Positions 16,051 through 24,939 are shown, numbered from the stretch's first letter. The stretch: DNA of 46,851 nucleotides from Streptomyces globisporus (GCF_003501885.1 NZ_QWFA01000018.1:1-46851), one strand, 5' to 3'. Numbers and translations: made by a program. Notes: generated by a model from the letters alone, not told the origin.

Positions 16051-17496
16051 ATGAGTCCAGTAGTCATCGCCGTCATCGGCATCGTCGTACTCCTCGTCCT
16101 GCTCGGCCTCGTCGTCATCACGCGCTACAAGGTGGCCGGGCCCAGCGAGGCGTTCATCATCACCGGCCGCCGCGGCAAGAAGTCGACGGACCCGGTCACC
16201 GGACGCACCAGCATCGACAACAGCGGCCAGAAGGTCGTCGTGGGCGGCGGCGTCTTCGTCGTGCCGTTCGTCCAGCAGAAGTTCACCCTGGACCTCTCCA
16301 GCCGCCACATCCCGATCTCCGTGCGCGGCGCGGTGACGCTGCGCGGCGTCAAGTCGAACCTCGAAGGCGTCGCGATCGTCAAGGTCGGCGGCAGCGAGGA
16401 CGCGATCCGCGCCGCGGCCCAGCGCTTCCTCCAGCAGCAGGACGGCATCGTCGGCTTCACGCAGGAAGTGCTCTCGGGCGCGCTGCGCGCTATCGTCGGC
16501 CGGATGTCGGTGGAGGACATCATCCGGGACCGGGCCGCGTTCGCCGGCCAGGTCGCGGAGGAGGCCGAGGCCAGCCTCTCCGGCCAGGGCCTGATCCTGG
16601 ACGCCTTCCAGATCCAGGACATCACCACCGAGGGCTCCTACCTGGAGGACCTCGGCCGCCCGGAGGCCGCCCGCGCCAAGCAGGAGGCGGACATCGCCGA
16701 GGCCATCGCGAAGCGGGCATCGGAGCAGGCCCGGCTGAAGGCGGCCGAGGAGATCGCCATCGCCGAGCGGACGTACTACCTGAAGCAGGCCGAGATCAAG
16801 GCCGAGACGGAAGCCGCGGCCGCCAAGGCCAACGCCGCCGGCCCGCTCGCCGAGGCGGCCCGCCAGCAGGAAGTCCTCGCCGAGCAGGAGAAGGTCGCCG
16901 AGCGCCAGGCGGCCCTGACCGACCGCGAGCTGGACACGAAGGTCCGTAAGCCCGCCGACGCCGCCCGCTACCAGGCCGAGCAGGAGGCGGAGGCCCGCCG
17001 CATCGCCCTGGTCAAGGAGGCCGAGGCCGACGCGCAGCGCTCGCGCCTGACCGGTGAGGGCGAGAAGCTGCACCGTTCGGCGCTGGCCGACGCGGTCCGC
17101 ATCGAGGGCGAGGCGGAGGCGGCGTCCATCGCCGCCAAGGGTGCGGCCGAGGCCGAGGCCATGCAGAAGAAGGCCGACGCGTTCGCCCAGTACGGCGACG
17201 CGGCCGTCCTCCAGATGCTCGTCGAGGTCCTCCCGAGCGTCGTCGCGAAGGCCTCGGAGCCGCTGAGCGCCATCGACAAGATGACGGTCATCTCCACGGA
17301 CGGCGCGAGCCAGCTGGCCCGGACGGTCACCGACAACGTCTCGCAGGGCATGGAACTGCTCAGCTCGACGACGGGCGTGGACCTCGCGTCCCTCCTGGAG
17401 AACCTGAAGAACCGCACGACGACGGTCCCGTCCCCGACCACCACCCCGGACACGGCCGCGTCCGAGTCGAACGGCGAGATCGAGATCAAGGGCTGA
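16051..17496 (+). CDS. Flotillin-like SPFH/band-7 protein
   Basis: 481 residues from ATG 16051. One N-terminal membrane helix (IAVIGIVVLLVLLGLVVI) is followed by the SPFH domain (about 25-190), including PSEAFIITGRRGKK and DLSSRHIPISV. From about 215 to 380 comes the long Ala/Glu/Lys-rich coiled coil of flotillins (KANAAGPLAEAARQQEVLAE and similar). The C-terminus has SVVAKASEPLSAIDKM, the flotillin oligomerisation segment, then a Thr-rich tail. It scaffolds membrane microdomains with NfeD. The downstream hairpin at 17520 ends the operon. Confidence 0.94.
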   Translation: MSPVVIAVIGIVVLLVLLGLVVITRYKVAGPSEAFIITGRRGKKSTDPVTGRTSIDNSGQKVVVGGGVFVVPFVQQKFTLDLSSRHIPISVRGAVTLRGVKSNLEGVAIVKVGGSEDAIRAAAQRFLQQQDGIVGFTQEVLSGALRAIVGRMSVEDIIRDRAAFAGQVAEEAEASLSGQGLILDAFQIQDITTEGSYLEDLGRPEAARAKQEADIAEAIAKRASEQARLKAAEEIAIAERTYYLKQAEIKAETEAAAAKANAAGPLAEAARQQEVLAEQEKVAERQAALTDRELDTKVRKPADAARYQAEQEAEARRIALVKEAEADAQRSRLTGEGEKLHRSALADAVRIEGEAEAASIAAKGAAEAEAMQKKADAFAQYGDAAVLQMLVEVLPSVVAKASEPLSAIDKMTVISTDGASQLARTVTDNVSQGMELLSSTTGVDLASLLENLKNRTTTVPSPTTTPDTAASESNGEIEIKG

Positions 17497-17519
17497 CGCG
17501 CAACACGAAGCACGCACCC

Positions 17520-17552
17520 GTGCCCGGGAGCCACACAGTGGCCCCCGGGCAC
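17520..17552 (+). terminator. Hairpin terminator after the flotillin gene
   Basis: Arms 17520-17534 and 17538-17552 (15 bp, one mismatch, ACA loop) begin 23 bases after the flotillin stop. It also faces the end of the minus-strand gene at 17583, so it may serve both convergent units. Confidence 0.75.
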
Positions 17553-17582
17553 ACCCATGTCCGCCGGCCCGAACCGCCCGCC

Positions 17583-17975
17583 TCACACCTCGGCGGCACC
17601 CTGCCCCTCTTGCAGCGCGAGGATCTCCCCCAGGTCATTGGCGACCATGACCTGCGCCAACCGCCCCGCCACGGCCACCACCTCCGCCCACCCCTCGACG
17701 CGCAGCATCTCCGCGTCGAAACCACCCGGAGCCTGCGCCTCGGCGACGGTCAGCGCGCGGTCCAACTCCCGCAGGAGAACGACCTCTTCCTCACTGCGCA
17801 GACCGATCCCGAGATAGCGCTCCGGATGCTCGGCATCGCAGAAGTCGTCGAAAAGCGTGTGGATGACGTACTCCAGGTCCTCGAACACCTCCGGATCCAG
17901 CCACACGTCCCGCTGCCAGGGCGGATTGGCCAACGCCAACACCGCAGGCACCACATGCATCCGGGCCCGCGCCAT
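17583..17975 (-). CDS. Hypothetical acidic protein, possibly SCO4402-like
   Basis: 130 residues from ATG 17975 (MARARMHVVPAVLALAN); the frame is open to 18071, but the extra residues look non-native. It is acidic and soluble, with DVWLDPEVFEDLEYVIHTLF, GLRSEEEVVLLRELDRALTV and a C-terminal helix around VMVANDLGEILAL. It resembles small Streptomyces proteins annotated as the SCO4402 family, which behave like immunity or anti-toxin-like partners, but my match is weak. The next gene upstream on the same strand resembles a colicin immunity protein, 115 bases away. No membrane segment and no catalytic motif. Confidence 0.65.
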   Translation of the reverse strand: MARARMHVVPAVLALANPPWQRDVWLDPEVFEDLEYVIHTLFDDFCDAEHPERYLGIGLRSEEEVVLLRELDRALTVAEAQAPGGFDAEMLRVEGWAEVVAVAGRLAQVMVANDLGEILALQEGQGAAEV

Positions 17976-18090
17976 GATCACCCTGTCATCGTCCACGGAA
18001 CGGACCCCAGCGAAGCGGGCAGGGCCAGAACCGGCCGAGCCACCGGCACCCGCCGTGGCTGCCGCGATCAAGCAAGGCCCGCCCTCCAGG

Positions 18091-18342
18091 TCAGAGCACT
18101 GTCGGCCGATAGGCCAGTGCTCGGTCGACGATCTCTTCCGGAGTGGGGTCGGAGTCCGGGAGGGGCCAGTAGATGTAGTCGCTGATGTGCGGGCAGGCGA
18201 GGCCGCGTTCCAAGGCGTCGAGGATCTCGTCCGCCTCCGCCTCGCCGGTGTCGCCGGTGTCGTTCAGCAGACGCCGCACCAACGACAGCGCCTCATCGCG
18301 GCTCATCCTGCCGTTCGTGACCGCGTTCGCGTCGCCTCGCAT
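18091..18342 (-). CDS. Colicin/pyocin immunity-like protein
   Basis: 83 residues from ATG 18342, with GGAGGGG five bases upstream. The sequence fits the four-helix Im7/Im9 family (Colicin_Pyocin): acidic helices EALSLVRRLLND and EADEILDALERGLA, then the signature PHISDYIYWPLPDSDPTPEE, matching the SDLIYYP...SPEGIV motif of colicin E immunity proteins, and a final helix IVDRALAYRP. Those proteins bind and inhibit HNH-type DNase bacteriocins. No nuclease toxin gene lies in this window, so it is an orphan immunity gene. The stop is 21 bases before cobM would end on the same strand, so read-through from cobLM is excluded by order: this gene is downstream of cobM. Confidence 0.75.
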   Translation of the reverse strand: MRGDANAVTNGRMSRDEALSLVRRLLNDTGDTGEAEADEILDALERGLACPHISDYIYWPLPDSDPTPEEIVDRALAYRPTVL

Positions 18343-18363
18343 GCCGTCCCCTCCCCTGCCCCC

Positions 18364-19113
18364 TCAGCACACGTGCCGGTCCCGCTCCGGGGAGTACAGG
18401 TGGCTGTCCCGGAACTGCTCCGCGCCCAGTGTGCGGCCCACCATGATGACCGCCGTCCGGATCACCCCCGCCGCCTTCACCTGTGCGGCGATCGAGTCCA
18501 GGGTGCCGCGCAGGATGATCTCGTCCGGGCGGGACGCCATCGCCACCACCGCCGTCGGGCAGTCCGCGCCGTAGTGCGGGAGCAGTTCGTCGACCACCCG
18601 GTCCACGTACCGGGCCGCCAGGTGCAGCACGATCAGCGCGCCGCTGCGGCCCAGCGTGGCCAGGTCCTCGCCCTCCGGCATCGCCGTGGCGCGCTGGGCG
18701 ATGCGGGTCAGGATCACCGTCTGACCGACCGTCGGGACCGTCAGCTCGCGCTTCAGAGCCGCGGCTGCAGCGGCGAACGCGGGGACGCCGGGGACGACCT
18801 CGTACGGCACGCCCGCCTCGTCCAGGCGCTTCATCTGCTCGTTCACCGCGCTGAACACCGACGGGTCCCCCGAATGCAGCCGCGCCACGTCGTGGCCGTC
18901 CGCATGAGCCCGGACCAGCTCCTCCGTGATCTGGTCGATGTCCAGGTTCGCCGTGTCGATCAGGCGGGCGTCCGCCGGGCACTCGGCCAGCAGTTCCACC
19001 GGGACCAGGCTGCCCGCGTACAGGCAGACCGGGCTGGCGGCGAGGATCCGGGCGCCGCGCACCGTGATCAGGTCGGCGGCGCCGGGACCCGCGCCGATGA
19101 AGTACACGGTCAT
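18364..19113 (-). CDS. cobM: Precorrin-4 C11-methyltransferase
   Basis: 249 residues from ATG 19113. SAM-dependent tetrapyrrole methylase fold: VYFIGAGPGAADLITVRGAR at the start, GDPSVFSAVNEQM in the middle (GDPxxY/F motif), VVPGVPAFAAAAA and the C-terminal MVGRTLGAEQFRDSHLYSPE. This start and end are diagnostic for CobM/CbiF. It adds a methyl group at C-11 of precorrin-4 in aerobic cobalamin synthesis. It overlaps the end of cobL by four bases (ATGA), showing translational coupling. No other cob genes are present within the window. Confidence 0.94.
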   Translation of the reverse strand: MTVYFIGAGPGAADLITVRGARILAASPVCLYAGSLVPVELLAECPADARLIDTANLDIDQITEELVRAHADGHDVARLHSGDPSVFSAVNEQMKRLDEAGVPYEVVPGVPAFAAAAAALKRELTVPTVGQTVILTRIAQRATAMPEGEDLATLGRSGALIVLHLAARYVDRVVDELLPHYGADCPTAVVAMASRPDEIILRGTLDSIAAQVKAAGVIRTAVIMVGRTLGAEQFRDSHLYSPERDRHVC

Positions 19114-20387
19114 CGTCTGTCTCCCATGTGCGAACTTACGTCTGAAGATGAGGGTTTGGTCGCCGACCACTGCGTCACCGGCATCGCCTGCCGCCACCCC
19201 GTGAACCCGCCGACCGGCACGGCGTGCGCGACCGACAGCCGCACCAGCTCGCCGCCGTACGCCTTGTGCCGTTCGGCCAGCAGCGCCTCCGACTCGAGCG
19301 TCACCGTGTTCACGACCAGCCGGCCCCCCGGCCGCAGCGCCTCCCAGCACGCGTCCAGCAGGCCCGGCGCGGTCAGGCCGCCGCCGATGAACACCGCGTC
19401 CGGAACGTCGAGTTCGGCCAGGGCCGAAGGCGCCGGGCCCGTGACGACCCGCAGGCCGGGGACGCCCAGGCGTTCCGCGTTACGGGTGATCCGCTCGGCC
19501 CGCACCGGGTCCCGCTCCACGCTCACCGCCCGGCAGGACCGGTGGGCCCGCAGCCACTCGATCGCGATCGAGCCCGAGCCGCCGCCCACGTCCCAGAGCA
19601 GCTCCCCCGGCGCGGGCGCCAGCGTGCCCAGCGTGGCGGCCCGGATGTGCCGCTTGGTGAGCTGACCGTCGTGCTCGTAGGCCGCGTCCGGCAGACCCGG
19701 CACCGTGCCCAGCCGCAGCGCATCCGCCGCCGCCCGGCACTCGATCGCGACGACGTTCAGCCGGTCCCCGGGTTCGTGCGCCCAGGCCTCCGCGACGCCC
19801 TCGACGTGCTCCTCGTCCTCGCCGCCCAGCTGCTCCAGCACCCGCACCCTGCTCGGGCCGAATCCCCGGTCCGTCAGCAGCGCCGCGACCGTCGCCGGAG
19901 TGCTCGCGTCCGCGCTCAGGACGAGCAGCCGCCGCCCCGCGTACAGGGAGGCGGCCAGACGCGCCGCCGGGCGGCCCACCAGCGTCACGACCTCCGTGTC
20001 CTCCAGTGGCCAGCCGAGCCGCGCGCAGGCGTACGAGACGGAGGACGGGTGCGGCAGCACGCGCAGCCCCTCCGGCCCCAGCTCCTCCGCGAGCGCCCGC
20101 CCGATCCCGTAGAACATCGGGTCCCCGCTCGCCAGCACCGCGATCCGGCGCTTCCCGTGCTCGGCGAGCAGCCCGGGGACGGCCGGCCGCAGCGGGGACG
20201 GCCAGGCCACCCGTACCCCGGCGCACTCCGGCGGCAGCAGATCCAGCTGGCGCGCCCCGCCGATCAGCACTTCCGCGCCGCGCAGCTCCTCCCGTGCCGT
20301 GCCGGAGAGCCCGGACCAGCCGTCCGCGCCGATCCCCACGACGGTGACGGGGTACGGAAGCGGGGCTGGGGAGGGCGATGGGGGCAC
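19110..20387 (-). CDS. cobL: Precorrin-6Y C5,15-methyltransferase (decarboxylating)
   Basis: 425 residues from a GTG at 20387, my best choice (GAGG nine bases upstream); other starts between 20470 and 20360 are possible. The N-terminal half is the CbiE methylase (VTVVGIGADGWSGLSGTARE, LASGDPMFYGIGRAL, HPSSVSYACARLGWP). The C-terminal half is the CbiT decarboxylase/methylase (TKRHIRAATLGTLAPAPGEL, LWDVGGGSGSIAIEWLR, VFIGGGLTAPGLLDACWE). This CbiE-CbiT fusion is CobL: it methylates C-5 and C-15 and removes the acetate carboxyl of precorrin-6Y. It is coupled to cobM. I searched the upstream region for a cobalamin riboswitch and saw none. Confidence 0.92.
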   Translation of the reverse strand: MPPSPSPAPLPYPVTVVGIGADGWSGLSGTAREELRGAEVLIGGARQLDLLPPECAGVRVAWPSPLRPAVPGLLAEHGKRRIAVLASGDPMFYGIGRALAEELGPEGLRVLPHPSSVSYACARLGWPLEDTEVVTLVGRPAARLAASLYAGRRLLVLSADASTPATVAALLTDRGFGPSRVRVLEQLGGEDEEHVEGVAEAWAHEPGDRLNVVAIECRAAADALRLGTVPGLPDAAYEHDGQLTKRHIRAATLGTLAPAPGELLWDVGGGSGSIAIEWLRAHRSCRAVSVERDPVRAERITRNAERLGVPGLRVVTGPAPSALAELDVPDAVFIGGGLTAPGLLDACWEALRPGGRLVVNTVTLESEALLAERHKAYGGELVRLSVAHAVPVGGFTGWRQAMPVTQWSATKPSSSDVSSHMGDRR

Positions 20388-20526
20388 GGGCCGGGACCTC
20401 GTCGTTCGGGGTGCGGGGAGGGAGCAAAAGCGGGCGCGACGAGCGGAGACGAGGCGCAGCCGCACTTTACTGAACGCCCCGTTCCCCCCACCCCGCCGGG
20501 TGAATCCGAAGAAGTTTCGCGCGTGG

Positions 20527-20556
20527 TGTCGAGAAGCGTCCATCGGCCCCGACGTC
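20527..20556 (+). promoter_or_regulatory. ECF42-type promoter of the DGPF-sigma operon
   Basis: TGTCGA (20527-20532), a 17-base spacer and CGACGTC (20550-20556), about 50 bases before the DGPF start. Published work on ECF42 describes a TGTCGA -35 and a CGA/TC -10 element upstream of DGPF genes, and this fits. It implies that the sigma factor encoded at 21034 activates its own operon. Confidence 0.65.
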
Positions 20557-20604
20557 CCCTGTGTAGGACGAAGAACGACCACGAGCGACCAGGAGGCGAC
20601 GGTC

Positions 20605-21015
20605 ATGAAGTATCTGGTGATGGTCCAGGGCAGTCAGGCGGACTACGACGCGCAGACCGGCAAGGGCAACGCCGACAGCCCGGCCTGGGACGAGAAGGCC
20701 ATGCAGGAGATGTTCGCGTACATGGGCAGCATCAACGACGACCTCGCCGAGTCGGGCGAGTTGGTGACCGCGTACGGGCTCACGGAGCCCGCGCAGGGCC
20801 GGGCCGTCGGCGTCGACGCCGAGGGCCGCCCGGTCGTCTCGGACGGGCCGTACAGCGAGACCAAGGAACTGCTCGCCGGGTTCTGGATCCTCGACTGCGA
20901 GAGCCTGGAAAGGGTGACCGAGATCGCCGCCCGCGTGGCACGCTGTCCGCAGCCGGCCGGGGCGCCCGAGTACCCCGTCCTCATCCGGCCGGTAGGCGGC
21001 GGGATCGACGACTGA
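20605..21015 (+). CDS. YCII-related DGPF-domain protein
   Basis: 136 residues from ATG 20605, with AGGAGG upstream. It is a dimeric alpha-beta ferredoxin-like YCII domain: MKYLVMVQGSQADYDAQ at the start, the DGPF signature as DGPYSETKELLAGFWIL near 93, and PEYPVLIRPV at the end. DGPF proteins are the standard neighbours and targets of ECF41/ECF42 sigma factors, and the sigma factor gene starts 18 bases later. Their biochemical role is unknown. Confidence 0.93.
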   Translation: MKYLVMVQGSQADYDAQTGKGNADSPAWDEKAMQEMFAYMGSINDDLAESGELVTAYGLTEPAQGRAVGVDAEGRPVVSDGPYSETKELLAGFWILDCESLERVTEIAARVARCPQPAGAPEYPVLIRPVGGGIDD

Positions 21016-21033
21016 CCGAACCGAAAGGTCCAG

Positions 21034-22320
21034 GTGGGCCGAGCGACGGACGACATCGAGGACCTGCTGCGCCGCCACGCGCCGCAGGTCCTCGGCGCAC
21101 TCGTCCGCCGGTACGGGCACTTCGACCCGGCCGAGGACTCCGTCCAGGAGGCCCTGATCGCGGCCGCCGAGCAGTGGCCCGGGGACGGGATCCCCGACAA
21201 CCCGCGCGGCTGGCTCATCCGGGTCGCATCCCGCCGCCTCACCGACCGGCTGCGCAGCGACGAGGCCCGCCGTCGGCGCGAGGAGACGGCGGCGGCCCTC
21301 ACCCCGGCGGACGCGTTCGTCGCCCCGCCGCCCGGGGAAGGGCCCGCCGGGACAGGCCCCTCCGGCCTCGGCCGGGCCCCCTCCGAGGACGACACGCTCA
21401 CCCTGCTCTTCCTCTGCTGCCACCCCGCGCTCTCCCCCGCCGCCCAGATCGCGCTGACCCTCCGCGCGGTGGGCGGCCTCACCACGGCGGAGATCGCCCG
21501 CGCCCACCTGGTGCCGGAGGCGACGATGGCGCAGCGGATCAGCCGGGCCAAGCGGGCGGTGCGCGGGACGCAGTTCCGGCAGCCGGACGCGCAGGACCGC
21601 GACCAGCGGCTGGCCGCCGTGCTCCAGGTCCTCTACCTGATCTTCAACGAGGGCTACACCGCCACCGCGGGCCCCGACCTCCACCGCACGGACCTGGCCC
21701 GCGAGGCGATCCGCCTGACCCGCGCCGTCCGCCGGCTCCTCCCCCACGAGGGGCGGGTCACCGGGCTGCTGGCGCTGATGGTCCTCACCGAGGCGCGCAC
21801 CCCGGCGCGCACCGGCCCGGACGGTGAGCTGATCCCCCTCGACGAACAGGACCGGGCCCTCTGGGACCGTACGGCCATCGCCGAAGGCATCGCCCTGGCC
21901 GAGGAGGCGCTCGCCCAGGGGCCGGCCGGGGATTACCAGCTCCAGGCCGCGATCGCCGCCCTGCACGACGAGGCGGGGCGCGCCGAGGACACCGACTGGC
22001 CGCAGATCCTCGCCCTGTACGACCTCCTCGTGCGGCGCTCCCCCGACCCCGCCGCCGCGCTGGGCCGGGCGGTCGCCGTCGCCATGGTGCACGGGCCCCG
22101 GGCCGGGCTGACGGAGGTCGACGCGCTGGCGAAGGCCTCCGGGGCCTTCGGGCAGCAAAACCACCGGCTCGACGCCGTACGCGGCCACCTCCTGGAACGC
22201 GCCGGGGAGCACGACGACGCCCGTACCGCCTACCGCGCGGCCGCCGACGCCACCCTCAGCGAGCCCGAGGCCCGCTACCTGCGCCGGCGCGCGGGCCGAC
22301 TGGACCGGCCGTCCGGATAG
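21034..22320 (+). CDS. ECF42 sigma factor with C-terminal TPR extension
   Basis: 428 residues from GTG 21034. Region 2 lies at about 10-80 (EDSVQEALIAAAEQWPGDG and NPRGWLIRVASRRLTDRLRS) and region 4 at about 130-180 (LTTAEIARAHLVPEATMAQR, then ISRAKRAVR). A helical extension of about 230 residues follows, with TPR-like repeats, containing YLIFNEGYTATAGPDLHRTD, DWPQILALYDLL and AGLTEVDALA. This is the ECF42 layout, in which the extension is needed for sigma activity. No anti-sigma gene is present, as usual in this group. It forms an operon with the DGPF gene and is probably autoregulated (promoter entry). The signal and wider regulon are unknown. Confidence 0.93.
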   Translation: MGRATDDIEDLLRRHAPQVLGALVRRYGHFDPAEDSVQEALIAAAEQWPGDGIPDNPRGWLIRVASRRLTDRLRSDEARRRREETAAALTPADAFVAPPPGEGPAGTGPSGLGRAPSEDDTLTLLFLCCHPALSPAAQIALTLRAVGGLTTAEIARAHLVPEATMAQRISRAKRAVRGTQFRQPDAQDRDQRLAAVLQVLYLIFNEGYTATAGPDLHRTDLAREAIRLTRAVRRLLPHEGRVTGLLALMVLTEARTPARTGPDGELIPLDEQDRALWDRTAIAEGIALAEEALAQGPAGDYQLQAAIAALHDEAGRAEDTDWPQILALYDLLVRRSPDPAAALGRAVAVAMVHGPRAGLTEVDALAKASGAFGQQNHRLDAVRGHLLERAGEHDDARTAYRAAADATLSEPEARYLRRRAGRLDRPSG

Positions 22321-22405
22321 GGGGTACTCCCTTCGGCCGACTGGGAAGAGGCCATCGGCGCAGCCCCGCTCGCCGCCGCCCGCCGCGCTCGCGATGATCG
22401 GCAGC

Positions 22406-23095
22406 ATGACCACGAGCGGCAACGGCAGCGGCAGCGACAGCACCGGCGGCAAGGGAAAGACCAAGGGGACGGGCAAGAGCGAGGCCGTCACCCTGCACAT
22501 CGCCCAGAACCCCGAGGCGGACGAACTCCTGGGCCGCAGCCCGCTGGCCGCCCTGGTCGGCATGCTGCTGGACCAACAGGTTCCGATGGAGTGGGCGTTC
22601 ACGGGCCCGTACACCCTCGCGGAACGCATGGGCTCCGACGACCTGGACGCGGGGCGGATCGCCGCCTACGACCCCGACGCCTTCACCGAGCTGTTCACCA
22701 CCAGACCGGCCCTGCACCGCTACCCCGGCTCGATGGCGAAGCGGGTGCAGCAGCTGTGCCAGTTCCTGGTCGCGGAGTACGGCGGCGACGCGAGCGCGGT
22801 GTGGCGGGACACCACGACCGGCGACGACCTGCTGGACCGCCTCAAGGCCCTGCCCGGCTTCGGCGCGCAGAAGGCCCAGATCTTCCTGGCGCTGCTCGGC
22901 AAGCAGTTGGGCGTACGTCCACCGGGGTGGCGGGAGGCGGCGGGCCCGTACGGGGAGGCCGGATCGCATCGGTCGGTCGCCGACATCACGGGCCCGGAGT
23001 CGCTGGTCGAGGTGCGTGCGTACAAACAGGAGGCCAAGGCGGCGGCCAAGGCAGCCAAGGCGGCGAAGAAGCCCGGGACGCCGCGGAAGAAGTAG
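22406..23095 (+). CDS. HhH-GPD base-excision DNA repair protein
   Basis: 229 residues from ATG 22406; an in-frame ATG at 22394 is possible. After a Gly/Ser/Lys-rich start, residues 30-190 resemble HhH-GPD glycosylases: LLGRSPLAALVGMLLDQQVP, RYPGSMAKRVQQLCQFLV and the helix-hairpin-helix ALPGFGAQKAQIFLALLGKQ. The catalytic Asp may be the one in HRSVADITGPESL. It should remove a damaged base from DNA. The C-terminus (KAAAKAAKAAKKPGTPRKK) is a histone-H1-like Lys/Ala tail, probably for nonspecific DNA binding. It is short for the family and lacks an iron-sulfur loop. The damaged base is unknown. Confidence 0.87.
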   Translation: MTTSGNGSGSDSTGGKGKTKGTGKSEAVTLHIAQNPEADELLGRSPLAALVGMLLDQQVPMEWAFTGPYTLAERMGSDDLDAGRIAAYDPDAFTELFTTRPALHRYPGSMAKRVQQLCQFLVAEYGGDASAVWRDTTTGDDLLDRLKALPGFGAQKAQIFLALLGKQLGVRPPGWREAAGPYGEAGSHRSVADITGPESLVEVRAYKQEAKAAAKAAKAAKKPGTPRKK

Positions 23096-23360
23096 GACGT
23101 CGGCGGGAGAAGTACGTCGTCACGGGCGAAGGAACGCGGGAGCAGACGTCGCCCGGGGGCGCGAAAGTGACATGACCATGCACCGGAACAGGCCGACACC
23201 CCCACCCCACCGATCAGAATCAGCCACACCGGTTCACAGGCGTCACCGCACTCGCTAGCTTTCGCAGCACATTCGTTCAGCCGTTCAGCCGTTTCAGCCA
23301 CCGAGCCGTTCGAGGAACCAGCGGCTCGGGGCACCAGCCGTTCAGACCGGAAGGACTCCT

Positions 23361-24917
23361 GTGCACGCAACACGTCGCAGAGCCATGGCTGTCGTGGCCG
23401 CCACCGCCCTGGCCACACCGCTCCTCCTGGCCGCGTCCCCGCACCCCGGACGCCCCGCCTCGCACGACCCCGGGAAGGAAGCGGCCAAGCTGTCGCGGGA
23501 GTTGGTGAGGAACGCGTCCGCACGCGACGCCTACAAACACCTCCAGCAGTTCCAGGCGATAGCCGACTCCACCGAGGGCCACCGCGCCGCCGGTTCGCTG
23601 GGTCACGACGCCTCGGCCGCGTACGTCTACCGGCAGCTCCAGCGGGCCGGTTACAAGGTCTCGTACGAGAGCTTCCGCTTCACCTACACCGAGACGCTGG
23701 CCGAAAAGCTCGCCGTGGTGTCGCCGACGCCCCGCGACGTGACGATCAAGGCCATGACGTACACGCCGTCGACGAAGGAAGGCGGCGTGACGGCACAGCT
23801 CGTCGCCGTACCCGTCGACGAGACGACCGGCTGCGAGGCCACCGACTACGCCGCCGCGGACTTCACCGGGAAGATCGCGCTGATCAAGCGCGGCGGCTGC
23901 TCCTTCGCCGAGAAGCAGGCGGCCGCGGCCACCGCGGGCGCGGCCGGAGCCGCCATCTACAACAACGTCGAGGGCGCGCTGTCCGGCACGCTCGGCGAGG
24001 TCGCCGCCGGGAAGATCCCGACCGGCGGGCTCACCCAGGAGGAGGGCGAGAAGCTCGTCGCCGACCTCGGGGCCGGCGAGGTCACGGTCTCCTTCGAGAT
24101 CCGCGAGCTCCAGGAGGACCGCCCCACCCGCAACGTCATCGCCGAGACGCCCGGCGGCAACGCGGCCAAGACCGTGATGCTCGGCGCCCACCTCGACTCG
24201 GTGACCGAGGGCCCCGGCATCAACGACAACGGCTCCGGCTCCGCCGGTCTGCTCGACGTCGCCCTGAAGCTGGCGAAGTCGAAGAGCAAGCCGGCCAACA
24301 AGGTGCGGTTCGCCTGGTGGTCGGCCGAGGAGAACGGCCTGATCGGCTCGGAGAAGTACGTCGCGGCGCTCACCGAGAAGCAGCGCGAGCAGATCAAGCT
24401 CTACCTGAACTTCGACATGATCGCCTCGCCGAACGGCGTCCAGTTCGTCTTCGACGGCGACAACTCCGACCAGGTCGGCGAGGGCCCCGGCCCGGAGGGC
24501 TCGGCCCAACTGGAGCGGGACATCAACGAGTTCCTCGACGGCAAGGGCAAGCCGCACGCGGGCACGGACTTCACAGGACGCTCGGACTACGGCCCGTTCA
24601 TCGAGGTCGGCATCCCGTCCGGCGGTACGGACACCGGGGCTGAAGGCATCAAGACGGCGGCCCAGGCCGAGGTGTTCGGCGGCGAGGCGGGGATCGCGTA
24701 CGACCCCTGCTACCACGCGGCCTGCGACGACCTGGACAACATCGACATGGGTCACTTCGACACCAACATCGACGTGATCGCCAACGCCGTCGGGACGTAC
24801 GCGCACGACCTGCGCTCGCTGACCCTCCCGGTCGACCCCGACACCGGCACCGGGACGCCCGGCAGCGGCGGTAGCGGAGGCGGCCTGCGCGAGGGCCACG
24901 GCCGCGTCACGGAGTAA
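23361..24917 (+). CDS. Secreted M28 zinc aminopeptidase with PA domain
   Basis: 518 residues from GTG 23361. A Sec signal peptide (RRRAMAVVAATALATPLLLAASP) is followed by a PA (protease-associated) insert at about 130-230 (ALIKRGGCSFAEKQAAA). The catalytic domain has the M28 zinc ligands: His and Asp in GAHLDSV and GINDNGSGSAGLL, the Glu pair in WSAEENGLIGSEKY, Asp in YLNFDMIASPN, and His in CYHAACDDLDNID with its cysteine pair. It is close to the Streptomyces griseus-type aminopeptidase and releases N-terminal residues from peptides outside the cell. A Gly-rich C-terminus follows. A hairpin at 24940 ends the gene. Confidence 0.94.
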   Translation: MHATRRRAMAVVAATALATPLLLAASPHPGRPASHDPGKEAAKLSRELVRNASARDAYKHLQQFQAIADSTEGHRAAGSLGHDASAAYVYRQLQRAGYKVSYESFRFTYTETLAEKLAVVSPTPRDVTIKAMTYTPSTKEGGVTAQLVAVPVDETTGCEATDYAAADFTGKIALIKRGGCSFAEKQAAAATAGAAGAAIYNNVEGALSGTLGEVAAGKIPTGGLTQEEGEKLVADLGAGEVTVSFEIRELQEDRPTRNVIAETPGGNAAKTVMLGAHLDSVTEGPGINDNGSGSAGLLDVALKLAKSKSKPANKVRFAWWSAEENGLIGSEKYVAALTEKQREQIKLYLNFDMIASPNGVQFVFDGDNSDQVGEGPGPEGSAQLERDINEFLDGKGKPHAGTDFTGRSDYGPFIEVGIPSGGTDTGAEGIKTAAQAEVFGGEAGIAYDPCYHAACDDLDNIDMGHFDTNIDVIANAVGTYAHDLRSLTLPVDPDTGTGTPGSGGSGGGLREGHGRVTE

Positions 24918-24939
24918 CGACCGACCACCGCACCGGCTC

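Noticed and set aside
20388..20604. Cobalamin riboswitch upstream of cobL
   Set aside because: I looked for the conserved B12-box and kissing-loop elements and saw none; the region instead holds the ECF42-type promoter of the divergent operon.
23275..23345. GTTCAGCC repeats upstream of the aminopeptidase
   Set aside because: Copies are irregular and short; no operator symmetry or CRISPR-like spacing is visible.
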